DNA of 64,000 nt, taken from NCBI GenBank assembly GCA_964346815.1, contig CAYFWF010000023.1, positions 186,001-250,000 of the forward strand. The letters run 5' to 3'. Source of the DNA: CAYFWF01 sp964346815 (GTDB lineage Bacteria; Acidobacteriota; Aminicenantia; Aminicenantales; Aminicenantaceae). This document shows positions 8,660 to 16,928 of this stretch, piece after piece. The notes beneath the pieces were generated by a model. It ran no database searches. It was not told where the DNA came from and saw only the letters and a list, made by a program, of their open reading frames with translations. Position 1 is the stretch's first letter, and each line of letters begins with the position of its first letter. Made by a program: the position numbers and the translations under genes.

Positions 8660-9406
8660 TTAGTGTTCCTCTTCATGTGCCACAGCTCCCGCTATGTATA
8701 TACATGACAGTAGCACAAAAACGTAAGCCTGTACAATAGCCGTGATAATAGCTATGAGCATAAAGGGGAGGGGAAGCAGAAACGGAAGGATGGATGCCAT
8801 AATCAGGATGAGCAGTTCTTCAGCAAAAATATTTCCGAACAACCGCATGGAAAGGGATAAAGGACGAGAGAAATGGCTGATTATTTCGATAGGTATCATC
8901 AAGGGGGCTAAGAGGGGAATGGGGCCCATGAAATGTCTGAGATATTTAAAGAAGCCTTGGGATTTAATCCCTTGCCAGTGGTAATAGACAAAAATGGCCA
9001 GAGCACATCCCGCAGTGACATTGATTTTGCTGGTTGGAGACATGAAGCCGGGGACAAGACCGAGCAGGTTACAAGCAAGAATGAAGAGTCCCAGCGTAGC
9101 AATCATCGGAAGATATTTTTGGCCTTCTTCTCCTACCAGCTCGGTCAAAAGAGTCTCGAAAAATTCAATGATGAGCTCGAGCACATTTTGAAGCTTGGAG
9201 GGAACAAGTTTCGGGCTTCTGGATGCCAGGGCAAAAAAAAGGATAAGAACTCCTGCTGCCAGAAGGCTCATAACGACATAATCAGGAACGAGATGCTCAG
9301 GGTTTCTCACCTCTATGCCAAAAAGACTCAAGAGAGCAGAGAGAGGTTTGCTGAAGATTTTGTTGAAGAGTTCGACCAGGAATAAACTGTGTTCTAATTC
9401 TTCCAT
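8660..9406 (-). CDS. atpB: F-type ATP synthase subunit a
   Basis: 248-residue stator subunit that forms the ion half-channels next to the c ring. The family core SLSMRLFGNIFAEELL contains the essential Arg of the penultimate helix, and the C-terminal helix region IVQAYVFVLLSCIYI is conserved. There are five to six hydrophobic helices. It overlaps atpI by 13 bases upstream and lies 18 bases before atpE. No subunit b, delta, alpha, gamma, beta or epsilon gene is present around it, so the F1 part must be elsewhere. Confidence 0.94.
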   Translation of the reverse strand: MEELEHSLFLVELFNKIFSKPLSALLSLFGIEVRNPEHLVPDYVVMSLLAAGVLILFFALASRSPKLVPSKLQNVLELIIEFFETLLTELVGEEGQKYLPMIATLGLFILACNLLGLVPGFMSPTSKINVTAGCALAIFVYYHWQGIKSQGFFKYLRHFMGPIPLLAPLMIPIEIISHFSRPLSLSMRLFGNIFAEELLILIMASILPFLLPLPFMLIAIITAIVQAYVFVLLSCIYIAGAVAHEEEH

Positions 9407-9807
9407 GTTTTCAGCCTGGACATAGAAGCCACGGCTTCAATTAAAAGTACGATAACAATCGATGAGAATCCTGCGGCAAATGCAATAATCTTTTTTGAAA
9501 AGAAGAAGATTATAATAAAAAAGATGCCTAGAATCAACATGAGCCGGAGCATAAAGACCAGAGCCGATGCCTTCAGAGCGCGCTTTTTTTCACGGAGCAA
9601 CACACTGGAGAATGTCTGGCGAAGCCATGCAAAATTTAATGCGGAGAGTATGCCTCCTCCCAGCACAAACAATCCCGTAGAGATGTCAAAAACGAGGGAG
9701 GCACAAACCGCTAATAAGGAGGAGAGGCCAAGCACTTCCCAAGGGATACGTCTGAGAATTCTTTCCTCGTGAGGATCAGAGGCTGAAATCACGTTTTTTT
9801 GATTCAT
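9394..9807 (-). CDS. atpI: ATP synthase subunit I-like membrane protein
   Basis: 137-residue membrane protein with four hydrophobic stretches (about 25-42, 44-62, 80-105, 108-128) resembling the ATP synthase I family, which helps c-ring assembly and/or Mg2+ handling. Sequence similarity in this family is low, so assignment rests on the topology, the GGGILSALNFAWLR segment in the second helix, and its position between atpZ and atpB. It overlaps atpZ by 4 bases and atpB by 13 bases, indicating coupled translation. Confidence 0.78.
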   Translation of the reverse strand: MNQKNVISASDPHEERILRRIPWEVLGLSSLLAVCASLVFDISTGLFVLGGGILSALNFAWLRQTFSSVLLREKKRALKASALVFMLRLMLILGIFFIIIFFFSKKIIAFAAGFSSIVIVLLIEAVASMSRLKTWKN

Positions 9808-10115
9808 TGTGCTTCTGTGTCCTCTGCTTCCTTTTCATCCTGGAGGCGGCTCAGTCCCCGGAGAAGGCTGAGGAGGCCTGATGCGGTTCCGAAGAAGAGA
9901 AAGATCAACAGCAACCAAGGGCGTGTTCCAAAAATTTTATCAAGGAGGTAGCCGATAAGGAGCCCCACGGCTATGGAGGAAGGCAGGAGAAGCCCCAGTG
10001 AAGTGAGAGCAAGAACTTTGCGCGTCTCGTCTTTCCATTGCTTTTTTTTCGTCATGAGAGCCTTATCCGTGGCCTTTTTCTCTATTATCCAGGGTGCTAT
10101 AAAGTCCATTATCAT
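9804..10115 (-). CDS. atpZ: AtpZ/AtpI-type F0 accessory protein
   Basis: Small two-helix membrane protein (helices about residues 42-58 and 65-85 from this start) of the AtpZ family, usually the first gene of F0 operons. Conserved features are ASLGLLLPSSIAVGLLIGYLLDK and the following Gly-rich turn. The open frame extends to 10214, but the ATG at 10115 stands 5 bases after GGAGG (TTGGAGGATCC), which decides the start; a later ATG at 10055 would give the bare two-helix core. It is probably the promoter-proximal gene of atpZ-atpI-atpB-atpE. Confidence 0.78.
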   Translation of the reverse strand: MIMDFIAPWIIEKKATDKALMTKKKQWKDETRKVLALTSLGLLLPSSIAVGLLIGYLLDKIFGTRPWLLLIFLFFGTASGLLSLLRGLSRLQDEKEAEDTEAQ

Positions 10116-10257
10116 AGGATCCTCCAAGAGAGTCAAGATGTGAGCTCCGCCGGAACCGTGTTGCGGCTGAAGCCGTAAGAGATATGAGTGTGAAATGTGT
10201 GTTGATTCCTTCATGAAGGTAAGATAAAATTTTTCTGCACATGTGAGCGAATTTCAG

Positions 10258-12405
10258 ATGGATAAAGCGAAGCTTTTTTTGATGATTGTCCTCTCACTCT
10301 TCATTGCGAGAAATTTTCTTTCCGGTCAGCAGGAGCAGTCACCGGTCGAGGGAGTCCAGATCATTTCCCGTTATTATGAGAAGACAGAGGAACGTGTCTT
10401 TGCAAGAGGGAATGTAGAAATTCACTACAAGAATATTACCCTTCTTGCCGATGAGGTCGAATACATCATCGAAACCAAGGATGTCCGTGCCTGGGGGAAT
10501 GTAACCATACGTCTCCCTGATGAAGTCGTGAGCAGTGAGGAGGTCACTTTCAACCTGGACTCTTCCGAGGGAGAGCTCAAGAAAGCGTTCGGAGTTATCC
10601 AGCCGACCATCTTTTACCAAGCCGAGTCGATAAGTCGCAAAGATCAAGATCTTTATACTTTTGAGAGGGCCAAAATCACATCCTGTACTCAGCCAGTGCC
10701 GCGCTGGCAATTTTCGTGCTCGCGAGCGAATTTCAAGAAAGATGATTACATGGAAATGTACAGCGCTGTTTTTAGGATCAAGAATATACCCGTTTTCTAC
10801 CTCCCTTATATGCGCTATCCGCTCGATGAAGAAAGATCGACGGGTTTTCTCATGCCGCAGGCCGGATATTCGGGTCAGAAAGGAATCTTCTATTCCCATA
10901 GTTTTTACTGGGCAATGGCCAGAAATATGGATGCCACATTCAATCTGGATTATTTCTTAGACAGAGGATTAGGAGGAGGATTCGAATACAGATATCTTTT
11001 TTCTGAGGGAACCGGAGGGCGAATCAATCTCTATTACTTCAATTTCAACAACAGGGCACCTCTTGGATCTCCTGATAACGCCTCTATCATCCGTGTCAAA
11101 CACAACCAGTCTCTTCCCCTTAATTTCAACTTAGTTGCTGATGTCGATTATCAGAGTTCTTATGATTTTCTCAGAGAGTTTGACAACAATTTCAGACGTG
11201 CTGTGGTATCCAACCGAAGATCTCAGGTCTATCTCTCCCGAGCTTGGTCATATTTCAATTTCAATATGCGTGTATCTCGGTTCGAAACGTATTATAAACA
11301 GACGGATGACTCCGTTATTCGGATGAATCTGCCCCAGCTAGGATTCAGTTCGACCAAGATGAAAATTTTCTCTCCCCTCTATTTTTCTTTCCAATCTTCT
11401 TTTGACAGCTGGGAATATGGATGGGAGTCGCAATACGAAGCAGGAAAACAGAGGAAATCGCAAAGTTTATCCTTTAGTCCTACACTCACCATCCCCTTTA
11501 CTTCCATACCCTGGATGACTCTCAATTCCTCTTTTTCCACAAATTTCACCTATTATTTCAAAAGCTATGCACCGGGAACGAATACGGTCGTGGACGAACC
11601 GATCATGAGCCATAATTATGCGGTTCGCCTGGATTTCAACGGTCCGGTTTTTTCGAAAATTTTCTTCGATAAGCAGGACACACCCAAGCTCAAACATGTC
11701 ATCGAACCGACCTTCACCTACATGTATGAAAGCCCGGTGGATGTGTCGGATCGGATCATTGCCCAGCGCTTCTTCTATATCAACCATTATGCGCGATACG
11801 GGCTGGTCAACCATTTTCTGATCAATAAGGACGGTATGCCTCGGGAGATTTGTACACTGGGATTGGGCCAAACCTATTATTTCGATCCGGAGAACAGCCC
11901 CATCAGCCGGTACAAAGTCGACGGAGAGCCTCCGCAATTTTCGGATATCAACGGATACTTCAGGTTTTATCCCGCAAGGAATTACAGCCTGGATTTCTCA
12001 GCATCCTTTAACACCTACAATAAGAACTTGTCTCAAATCCGGCTTGGATTGAGCTTGGGGAATCTGACGGATTCTGGCTTCCTGAGAGTCAACTGGTACA
12101 AAAGTAAAAATCCTTATGTGGGAGAAGCCCGTTTAGCCCGTCATCAGATAGGTGTTTTTGGAGGAATCAAAATACCTGGTCTCTCTTTGGAAGCTCAGGC
12201 GGACCTGGATTTCAACATTATTGAAAAACAGATGCTTTACTCTGCATTTGTTTTGGTCTACCATTATCAATGCCTTGATTTCAGGGGAGAACTTAAGATA
12301 TTTTACTTCCGGGATAAACCGGAAGCGCAGTTCCGGTTTTCCTTCGGGTTGGGGAATATCGGAAAATCCACAGATGTTTTAGGAGGATTAGGCTTTGGAA
12401 ATTAA
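10258..12405 (+). CDS. lptD: LPS-assembly protein LptD (OstA-like outer membrane protein)
   Basis: Outer-membrane beta-barrel that inserts LPS into the outer leaflet. Residues 1-24 form a signal peptide. The periplasmic OstA/LptA-like beta-jellyroll follows (VEIHYKNITLLADEVEYIIETKDVRAWGNV), then the long LptD C-terminal barrel (PVFYLPYMRYPLDEERSTGFLMPQAGYS, a family landmark). At about 715 residues it is typical. An in-frame GTG at 10243 is an alternative start; ATG 10258 is preferred because it opens directly on the signal peptide. It is divergent from the F0 genes and overlaps the downstream thymidylyltransferase gene by 11 bases. Confidence 0.9.
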   Translation: MDKAKLFLMIVLSLFIARNFLSGQQEQSPVEGVQIISRYYEKTEERVFARGNVEIHYKNITLLADEVEYIIETKDVRAWGNVTIRLPDEVVSSEEVTFNLDSSEGELKKAFGVIQPTIFYQAESISRKDQDLYTFERAKITSCTQPVPRWQFSCSRANFKKDDYMEMYSAVFRIKNIPVFYLPYMRYPLDEERSTGFLMPQAGYSGQKGIFYSHSFYWAMARNMDATFNLDYFLDRGLGGGFEYRYLFSEGTGGRINLYYFNFNNRAPLGSPDNASIIRVKHNQSLPLNFNLVADVDYQSSYDFLREFDNNFRRAVVSNRRSQVYLSRAWSYFNFNMRVSRFETYYKQTDDSVIRMNLPQLGFSSTKMKIFSPLYFSFQSSFDSWEYGWESQYEAGKQRKSQSLSFSPTLTIPFTSIPWMTLNSSFSTNFTYYFKSYAPGTNTVVDEPIMSHNYAVRLDFNGPVFSKIFFDKQDTPKLKHVIEPTFTYMYESPVDVSDRIIAQRFFYINHYARYGLVNHFLINKDGMPREICTLGLGQTYYFDPENSPISRYKVDGEPPQFSDINGYFRFYPARNYSLDFSASFNTYNKNLSQIRLGLSLGNLTDSGFLRVNWYKSKNPYVGEARLARHQIGVFGGIKIPGLSLEAQADLDFNIIEKQMLYSAFVLVYHYQCLDFRGELKIFYFRDKPEAQFRFSFGLGNIGKSTDVLGGLGFGN

Positions 12406-13471
12406 CATGAAAGGTTTGATACTCAGCGGGGGAAAAGGAACGAGACTCCGACCTTTGACTTTTACCCAAGCCAAACAACTGGTTCCAGTGGCGAACAAAC
12501 CTGTTCTTTTTTACGGGATCGAAGCTCTCAGAGATGCTGGAATCAATAATATCGGCATCATAGTGGGCGATACCAAGGAGGAGATCAAACGGGCTGTTGG
12601 CGATGGGTCGAACTGGGCAGTGAATATCTCGTATATTGAGCAGGAAGCTCCCCTTGGACTGGCTCATGCCGTCAAGATTTCCGAGCCTTTTCTGGGATCG
12701 GATCCTTTTGTCATGTACCTGGGAGACAACATCCTGAAGAGCGGAATCAAATCTCTAGTTCAGGAATTTCATGAGAAAAAACCCAATTCTTTGATACTCC
12801 TGACCGAAGTCCCCAATCCGGAGATGTTCGGAGTGGCTGAGCTTAAGGACGGAAAAGTGATAAGGCTTGTGGAGAAGCCCAAAGATCCAGTCAGCAATCT
12901 GGCGCTGGTGGGCGTCTATATGTTCGATGTGCATGTGTTCGATGCCGTGAAGGCTATTAAGCCCTCATGGCGCAATGAATTGGAGATCACAGATGCCATT
13001 CAATATCTGGTCGAACACGGGTACGAGGTTCACCCTCATCTTGTCACAGGGTGGTGGAAAGACACCGGGAAGATCGAAGACATTCTTGAGGCAAACCGTC
13101 TGATACTCGAGTCGATTCCGGGTGAAATACACGGAGAGGTCGATAGGGCTTCCAAGATTAACGGTCAAGTGATGATCGAGAAAGGTGTGGTTGTTAAGAA
13201 CAGCATCATTCGGGGGCCGGCTATCATAGGAGCAGATTCTGAGATCATCGATTCTTATGTCGGGCCTTTCACTTCCATACAGAATGGGTGCAAAATCAAC
13301 TGTACGGAAATCGAGCACAGCATCGTTTTGGAGGGAAGTGAGATCAGCGAGATTGGGAGCCGAATAGATGAAAGCTTGATCGGAAGAGGAGTGAGAATTT
13401 TTAAATGCCCTCCCAAGCCTTCTGTCTATCGGTTCATGGTGGGTGACAAAAGCGAAATAGGGATAAAATAG
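12395..13471 (+). CDS. rmlA: Glucose-1-phosphate thymidylyltransferase, long form with beta-helix domain
   Basis: Nucleotidyltransferase that makes dTDP-glucose, the entry to dTDP-deoxysugars. The N-terminal catalytic domain carries GLILSGGKGTRLRPLTFTQAKQLVPVANKP and the metal motif LGDNI. Residues about 250-340 form a left-handed beta-helix typical of the 350-360 residue form found in archaea and many bacteria rather than the 290-residue RmlA. The start is a TTG at 12395, 8 bases after AGGAGG (12381-12386); an ATG at 12407 lies too far from that site. It overlaps lptD by 11 bases, tying sugar supply to LPS export. Confidence 0.88.
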   Translation: MEINMKGLILSGGKGTRLRPLTFTQAKQLVPVANKPVLFYGIEALRDAGINNIGIIVGDTKEEIKRAVGDGSNWAVNISYIEQEAPLGLAHAVKISEPFLGSDPFVMYLGDNILKSGIKSLVQEFHEKKPNSLILLTEVPNPEMFGVAELKDGKVIRLVEKPKDPVSNLALVGVYMFDVHVFDAVKAIKPSWRNELEITDAIQYLVEHGYEVHPHLVTGWWKDTGKIEDILEANRLILESIPGEIHGEVDRASKINGQVMIEKGVVVKNSIIRGPAIIGADSEIIDSYVGPFTSIQNGCKINCTEIEHSIVLEGSEISEIGSRIDESLIGRGVRIFKCPPKPSVYRFMVGDKSEIGIK

Positions 13472-13529
13472 TCCAAGTAGTCTGTATGCTTCCACTTTTA
13501 TCTCCGCATCCCATCGTAAGGAGAAGAAC

Positions 13530-13985
13530 ATGATTGAAGGAGTGAAGGTAAAGAAATTGAAGGTCATTCCTGATGAGAGGGGAAGATTGATGGAGATTCT
13601 CCGCAGCGATGATGACATCTTTTTGCAGTTCGGCCAGGCATATATCACCACGACCTATCCCGGCGTTGTCAAGGCCTGGCATATGCACAAAAAACAGTTT
13701 GACAATGTGGCCTGTATTCAGGGAATGATCAAATTGGCTCTGTATGATCCCAGGGAAGATTCCTCATCGTTCAAGCAGGTCGATCAGTTCTATATTGGCG
13801 TACATAACCCGGTTCTCGTGCACATCCCCAAAGGGATCTATCACGGCTGGATGTGTGTCAGCGAACAGGAGGCTGTCATCGTGAATCTTCCGACAGAAGT
13901 CTACGATTATGACCATCCTGATGAACACCGTTTGGATCCCCATGATAACGATATCCCGTACGATTGGAAGAGAAAAGATGGCTGA
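13530..13985 (+). CDS. rmlC: dTDP-4-dehydrorhamnose 3,5-epimerase-like cupin
   Basis: 151-residue RmlC-like cupin. The segment PDERGRLMEIL, the strand pair YPGVVKAWHMHKKQFDN (with the catalytic-type His) and IPKGIYHGWM are family landmarks. It is about 30 residues shorter than classical RmlC (about 180), so it may be a C5- or C3-specific epimerase or a dTDP-sugar isomerase. A GTAAGGAGAAG site at 13515-13525 supports ATG 13530. The end overlaps rmlB by 8 bases. Confidence 0.8.
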   Translation: MIEGVKVKKLKVIPDERGRLMEILRSDDDIFLQFGQAYITTTYPGVVKAWHMHKKQFDNVACIQGMIKLALYDPREDSSSFKQVDQFYIGVHNPVLVHIPKGIYHGWMCVSEQEAVIVNLPTEVYDYDHPDEHRLDPHDNDIPYDWKRKDG

Positions 13986-15009
13986 GGTGCGAAATATTCA
14001 GGATAAAACCGTACTCGTCACAGGAGGAGCCGGTTTCATCGGGAGCAATTTCATCCATTATATGCTCGATAAATATCCCAACTGCAGGATTATCAATCTA
14101 GATAAGCTGACCTATGCCGGAAACCTGGATAACCTTCAGGATGTGGAGGACGATCCCAGGTATGAGTTTATCCAAGGAGATATCCGAGACAAAGATCTCG
14201 TCCGAAATGTTTTCAGAAGAGTCCATGGCGTTGTCCATCTTGCGGCCGAGACCCATGTGGACAGATCGATCCTCGATGCAGGCGAATTCGTTTTAACCGA
14301 CGTGTATGGAAGTTTTGTGCTCTTCGACGCCCTCAAAAGCACTGATATCGAGTTCTTTGTTCATGTGTCGACCGATGAGGTCTACGGAAGCCGGGACGAA
14401 GGCTATTTCGAAGAAGATGATCCTCTGAACCCCTCTTCTCCGTATGCTGCGAGCAAGGCAGGAGCCGATCGATTGGCTTTCGCGTACAAAGTCACTTACG
14501 ATCTTCCCATCATAATCCTTAGACCGAGCAACAATTATGGACCTTATCAATATCCCGAAAAATTCATCCCTCTGTTCGTAACCAATGCCTTGGAGGACAA
14601 AGAGCTTCCCCTTTATGGAAGAGGCACCAATGTGCGGGATTGGCTCTATGTGGAGGACAACTGCAGGGCCATAGACCTTATCATGCAAATAGGTAAGCTT
14701 GGGCAGGTGTATAATGTCGGAGCCAATAACGAGGTCAAAAATATCGATGTGGCCGAGCAAATAGTCGATGAGTTAGGAAAACCGAAGAGTTTGATCAAGT
14801 TCGTGACCGACAGACTGGGCCACGATAAGCGCTATGCCCTGGACTGCAGGAAGATTCATGCCCTTGGTTGGAAGCCGTTAAAAGATTTCGAGCAAGCTTT
14901 GGCATTCACGGTCCGCTGGTATCGAGAGCATCCTGATTGGTGGCGCAAGATCAAGAAAAAGAGTAAGGATTTCAAAGAGTTCTATGCAAGATACTATAAC
15001 AAACAATGA
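13978..15009 (+). CDS. rmlB: dTDP-glucose 4,6-dehydratase
   Basis: Extended SDR enzyme converting dTDP-glucose to dTDP-4-keto-6-deoxyglucose. It has the NAD motif TGGAGFIGSNF, the dehydratase active-site STDEVYG with Asp-Glu, the Tyr-x3-Lys pair YAASKAGAD, and RPSNNYGPYQYPEKFIP. The open frame reaches 13909, but ATG 13978 places the Rossmann motif near residue 18 as in homologues, gives 343 residues and overlaps rmlC by 8 bases. No rmlD reductase is present in the window, so the final dTDP-sugar is not necessarily rhamnose. Confidence 0.93.
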   Translation: MAEVRNIQDKTVLVTGGAGFIGSNFIHYMLDKYPNCRIINLDKLTYAGNLDNLQDVEDDPRYEFIQGDIRDKDLVRNVFRRVHGVVHLAAETHVDRSILDAGEFVLTDVYGSFVLFDALKSTDIEFFVHVSTDEVYGSRDEGYFEEDDPLNPSSPYAASKAGADRLAFAYKVTYDLPIIILRPSNNYGPYQYPEKFIPLFVTNALEDKELPLYGRGTNVRDWLYVEDNCRAIDLIMQIGKLGQVYNVGANNEVKNIDVAEQIVDELGKPKSLIKFVTDRLGHDKRYALDCRKIHALGWKPLKDFEQALAFTVRWYREHPDWWRKIKKKSKDFKEFYARYYNKQ

Positions 15010-15025
15010 AGGTTGAGGAGGATCC

Positions 15026-15982
15026 ATGAGAGTACTTATCACTGGAATCACTGGATTTGCGGGGAGTCATCTGGCGGATTATATTCTGGACAATCATCCT
15101 GATATAAAGGTGTTCGGTTTGGTCCGTTGGCGGAGTCGGATGGAAAACATCCTCCAGATCAAGGATCGCATACAACTTATCGAGGGAGATCTCAAAGATA
15201 TGGTCTCTTTAAAGAAAGGTTTTACCGAAGCAAAACCAGATCGAATATTTCATCTTGCTGCTCAGAGCTTTGTCCCGACTTCCTGGACATGTCCAGCCGA
15301 GACATTTGCCATAAATGCCATCGGTCAGATCAATCTTTTTGAAGCCATCCTCAGCCTGGGACTGTCCCCAAAGATCCAAGTAGCGGGCTCGAGTGAGGAG
15401 TACGGGCAAGTAAATAGCGACGAGGTTCCGATGAGAGAGTCCAACCCTCTCCGGCCGCTCAGTCCATATGCTGTCAGCAAGGTGGCTCAGGATTTGTTGG
15501 GCTGGCAGTATTATAAAAGCTACGGCCTGAAAGTTGTTCGGACTCGCGGATTCAATCATACGGGTCCTCGAAGAGGAGAAGTCTTTATCTGTTCTAACTT
15601 TGCCAAGCAGATAGTGGAGATCGAAAAGAAAAGGAGAGAACCGGTGATCTATGTGGGAAATTTGGAGGCCAAAAGGGATTTCACAGATGTTCGTGATATG
15701 GTCAGAGCCTACTGGCTGAACTTGGAGAAGGGAATAGAGGGAGAGGTCTATAACATCGGTACGGGAAAAACCTATTCCATCCGTGAAATATTGGAAATGC
15801 TGCTTTCCTTGGCCCAGGTCGATGTGAAAATCGAGATCGATCCGACGCGTCTCCGACCGTCAGATGTCCCTGTCCTCCTTTCAGACAGTACAAAATTCAG
15901 GGAGCTTACTGGATGGGAACCAAAAATTCCCATCCGCCAATCCTTGAAGGATTTGTTGGATTACTGGAGGGAGATGATTTAG
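15026..15982 (+). CDS. GDP-mannose 4,6-dehydratase-like SDR
   Basis: 318-residue extended SDR with TGITGFAGSHLADYIL and Tyr-x3-Lys in YAVSKVAQD. The active-site strand reads SSEEYG; a Glu at this point is a feature of 4,6-dehydratases, which argues for GDP-mannose 4,6-dehydratase, while the rest of the protein (RDFTDVRDMV, RGFNHTGPR) resembles the archaeal-type GMD/RMD group. It is preceded by TGAGGAGGATCC. It is a tandem paralogue of the next gene, 1 base apart. Together they could make GDP-6-deoxy sugars such as GDP-D-rhamnose. Substrate is inferred. Confidence 0.75.
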   Translation: MRVLITGITGFAGSHLADYILDNHPDIKVFGLVRWRSRMENILQIKDRIQLIEGDLKDMVSLKKGFTEAKPDRIFHLAAQSFVPTSWTCPAETFAINAIGQINLFEAILSLGLSPKIQVAGSSEEYGQVNSDEVPMRESNPLRPLSPYAVSKVAQDLLGWQYYKSYGLKVVRTRGFNHTGPRRGEVFICSNFAKQIVEIEKKRREPVIYVGNLEAKRDFTDVRDMVRAYWLNLEKGIEGEVYNIGTGKTYSIREILEMLLSLAQVDVKIEIDPTRLRPSDVPVLLSDSTKFRELTGWEPKIPIRQSLKDLLDYWREMI

Positions 15983-15983
15983 C

Positions 15984-16919
15984 TTGAACGTTTTTGTCAC
16001 CGGGGCCACCGGATTTGTGGGGTGTTATCTAAGAGAGTTCTTAAAATCCAGGGGATCGACTGTCTGGGGTACTGCCTTTCCGGAAAAACCGCCCGCCCCT
16101 TCGGAGGGACGTATTTTTCATCTGGATATCAGATCGGAAAAGGAGGTTTTTTCGGGTGTGAAAAGAGCGCAACCCGATTGGGTCGTTCATCTCGCTGCCA
16201 TCTCCAATGTGGGGCATTCATGGGAAAGGCGGAGGGAGACTCTCGAGACGAATCTTCTCGGTACATCCAACCTGTTTGAGGCCGTACGCCGATTCGCCCC
16301 CCGTGCTCGGGTTCTTTTTATCAGCTCCTCCGATGTGTACGGAGCAGAGCGTTCCTCGGATATGCCATTAGACGAAAATGCTGACGTTCATGTCATGAAT
16401 CCCTACGCGTATTCCAAATTGAGTGGAGAGCTTTTGGGTGAGTTCTACATCCGTGTCGAGGATTTGGATGTGGTTATCGCCAGGCCGTTTCCGCACACCG
16501 GCCCAAGGCAGAGTGCGGATTTTGTCTGTTCGGATTGGGCTCGCCAGATAGCCCAAATTGAAAAGGGGCAAGGAAACTCCAAAATAAGAGTGGGTGATAT
16601 CTCCGTCCAGAGGGATTATACGGATGTGAGAGATGTTGCAAAAGCTTATGTGCTCTTACTCGAAAAGGGGAAAAAAGGCGAAATGTACAACATCTGTTCG
16701 GGAAAATCCTATTCTCTGGAGAGCATTCTCCATATGCTTCTGTCCTTTTCTTCTCAACACATCGAGATCCAGGTGGATTCTCGAAAATTGAGAAAAACTG
16801 AATGTCCTGTTCTGGTGGGTGATAACAGAAAGATAAGGAACGAACTCTCGTGGAAGCCAGTTGTTCCTCTCGAGCAGTCTCTCAAAGAACTCCTGGATTA
16901 CTGGCGCTCTCGAGTCTGA
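15984..16919 (+). CDS. GDP-4-dehydro-6-deoxy-D-mannose reductase-like SDR
   Basis: 311-residue SDR with TGATGFVGCYLREFL, the active-site strand SSSDVYG (no catalytic Glu) and YAYSKLSGE. Its C-terminal half aligns with that of the preceding gene (TGPR...QIEKG, YTDVRDVAKAY, ELLDYWR at the end), so the two arose by duplication. The lack of the dehydratase Glu suggests it is the reductase partner. The start is a TTG at 15984, 11 bases after GGAGGGA (15966-15972). It is the last gene of the nucleotide-sugar operon; it converges on purF, with 9 bases between the stops. Confidence 0.72.
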   Translation: MNVFVTGATGFVGCYLREFLKSRGSTVWGTAFPEKPPAPSEGRIFHLDIRSEKEVFSGVKRAQPDWVVHLAAISNVGHSWERRRETLETNLLGTSNLFEAVRRFAPRARVLFISSSDVYGAERSSDMPLDENADVHVMNPYAYSKLSGELLGEFYIRVEDLDVVIARPFPHTGPRQSADFVCSDWARQIAQIEKGQGNSKIRVGDISVQRDYTDVRDVAKAYVLLLEKGKKGEMYNICSGKSYSLESILHMLLSFSSQHIEIQVDSRKLRKTECPVLVGDNRKIRNELSWKPVVPLEQSLKELLDYWRSRV

Positions 16920-16928
16920 ACGAGGGGA

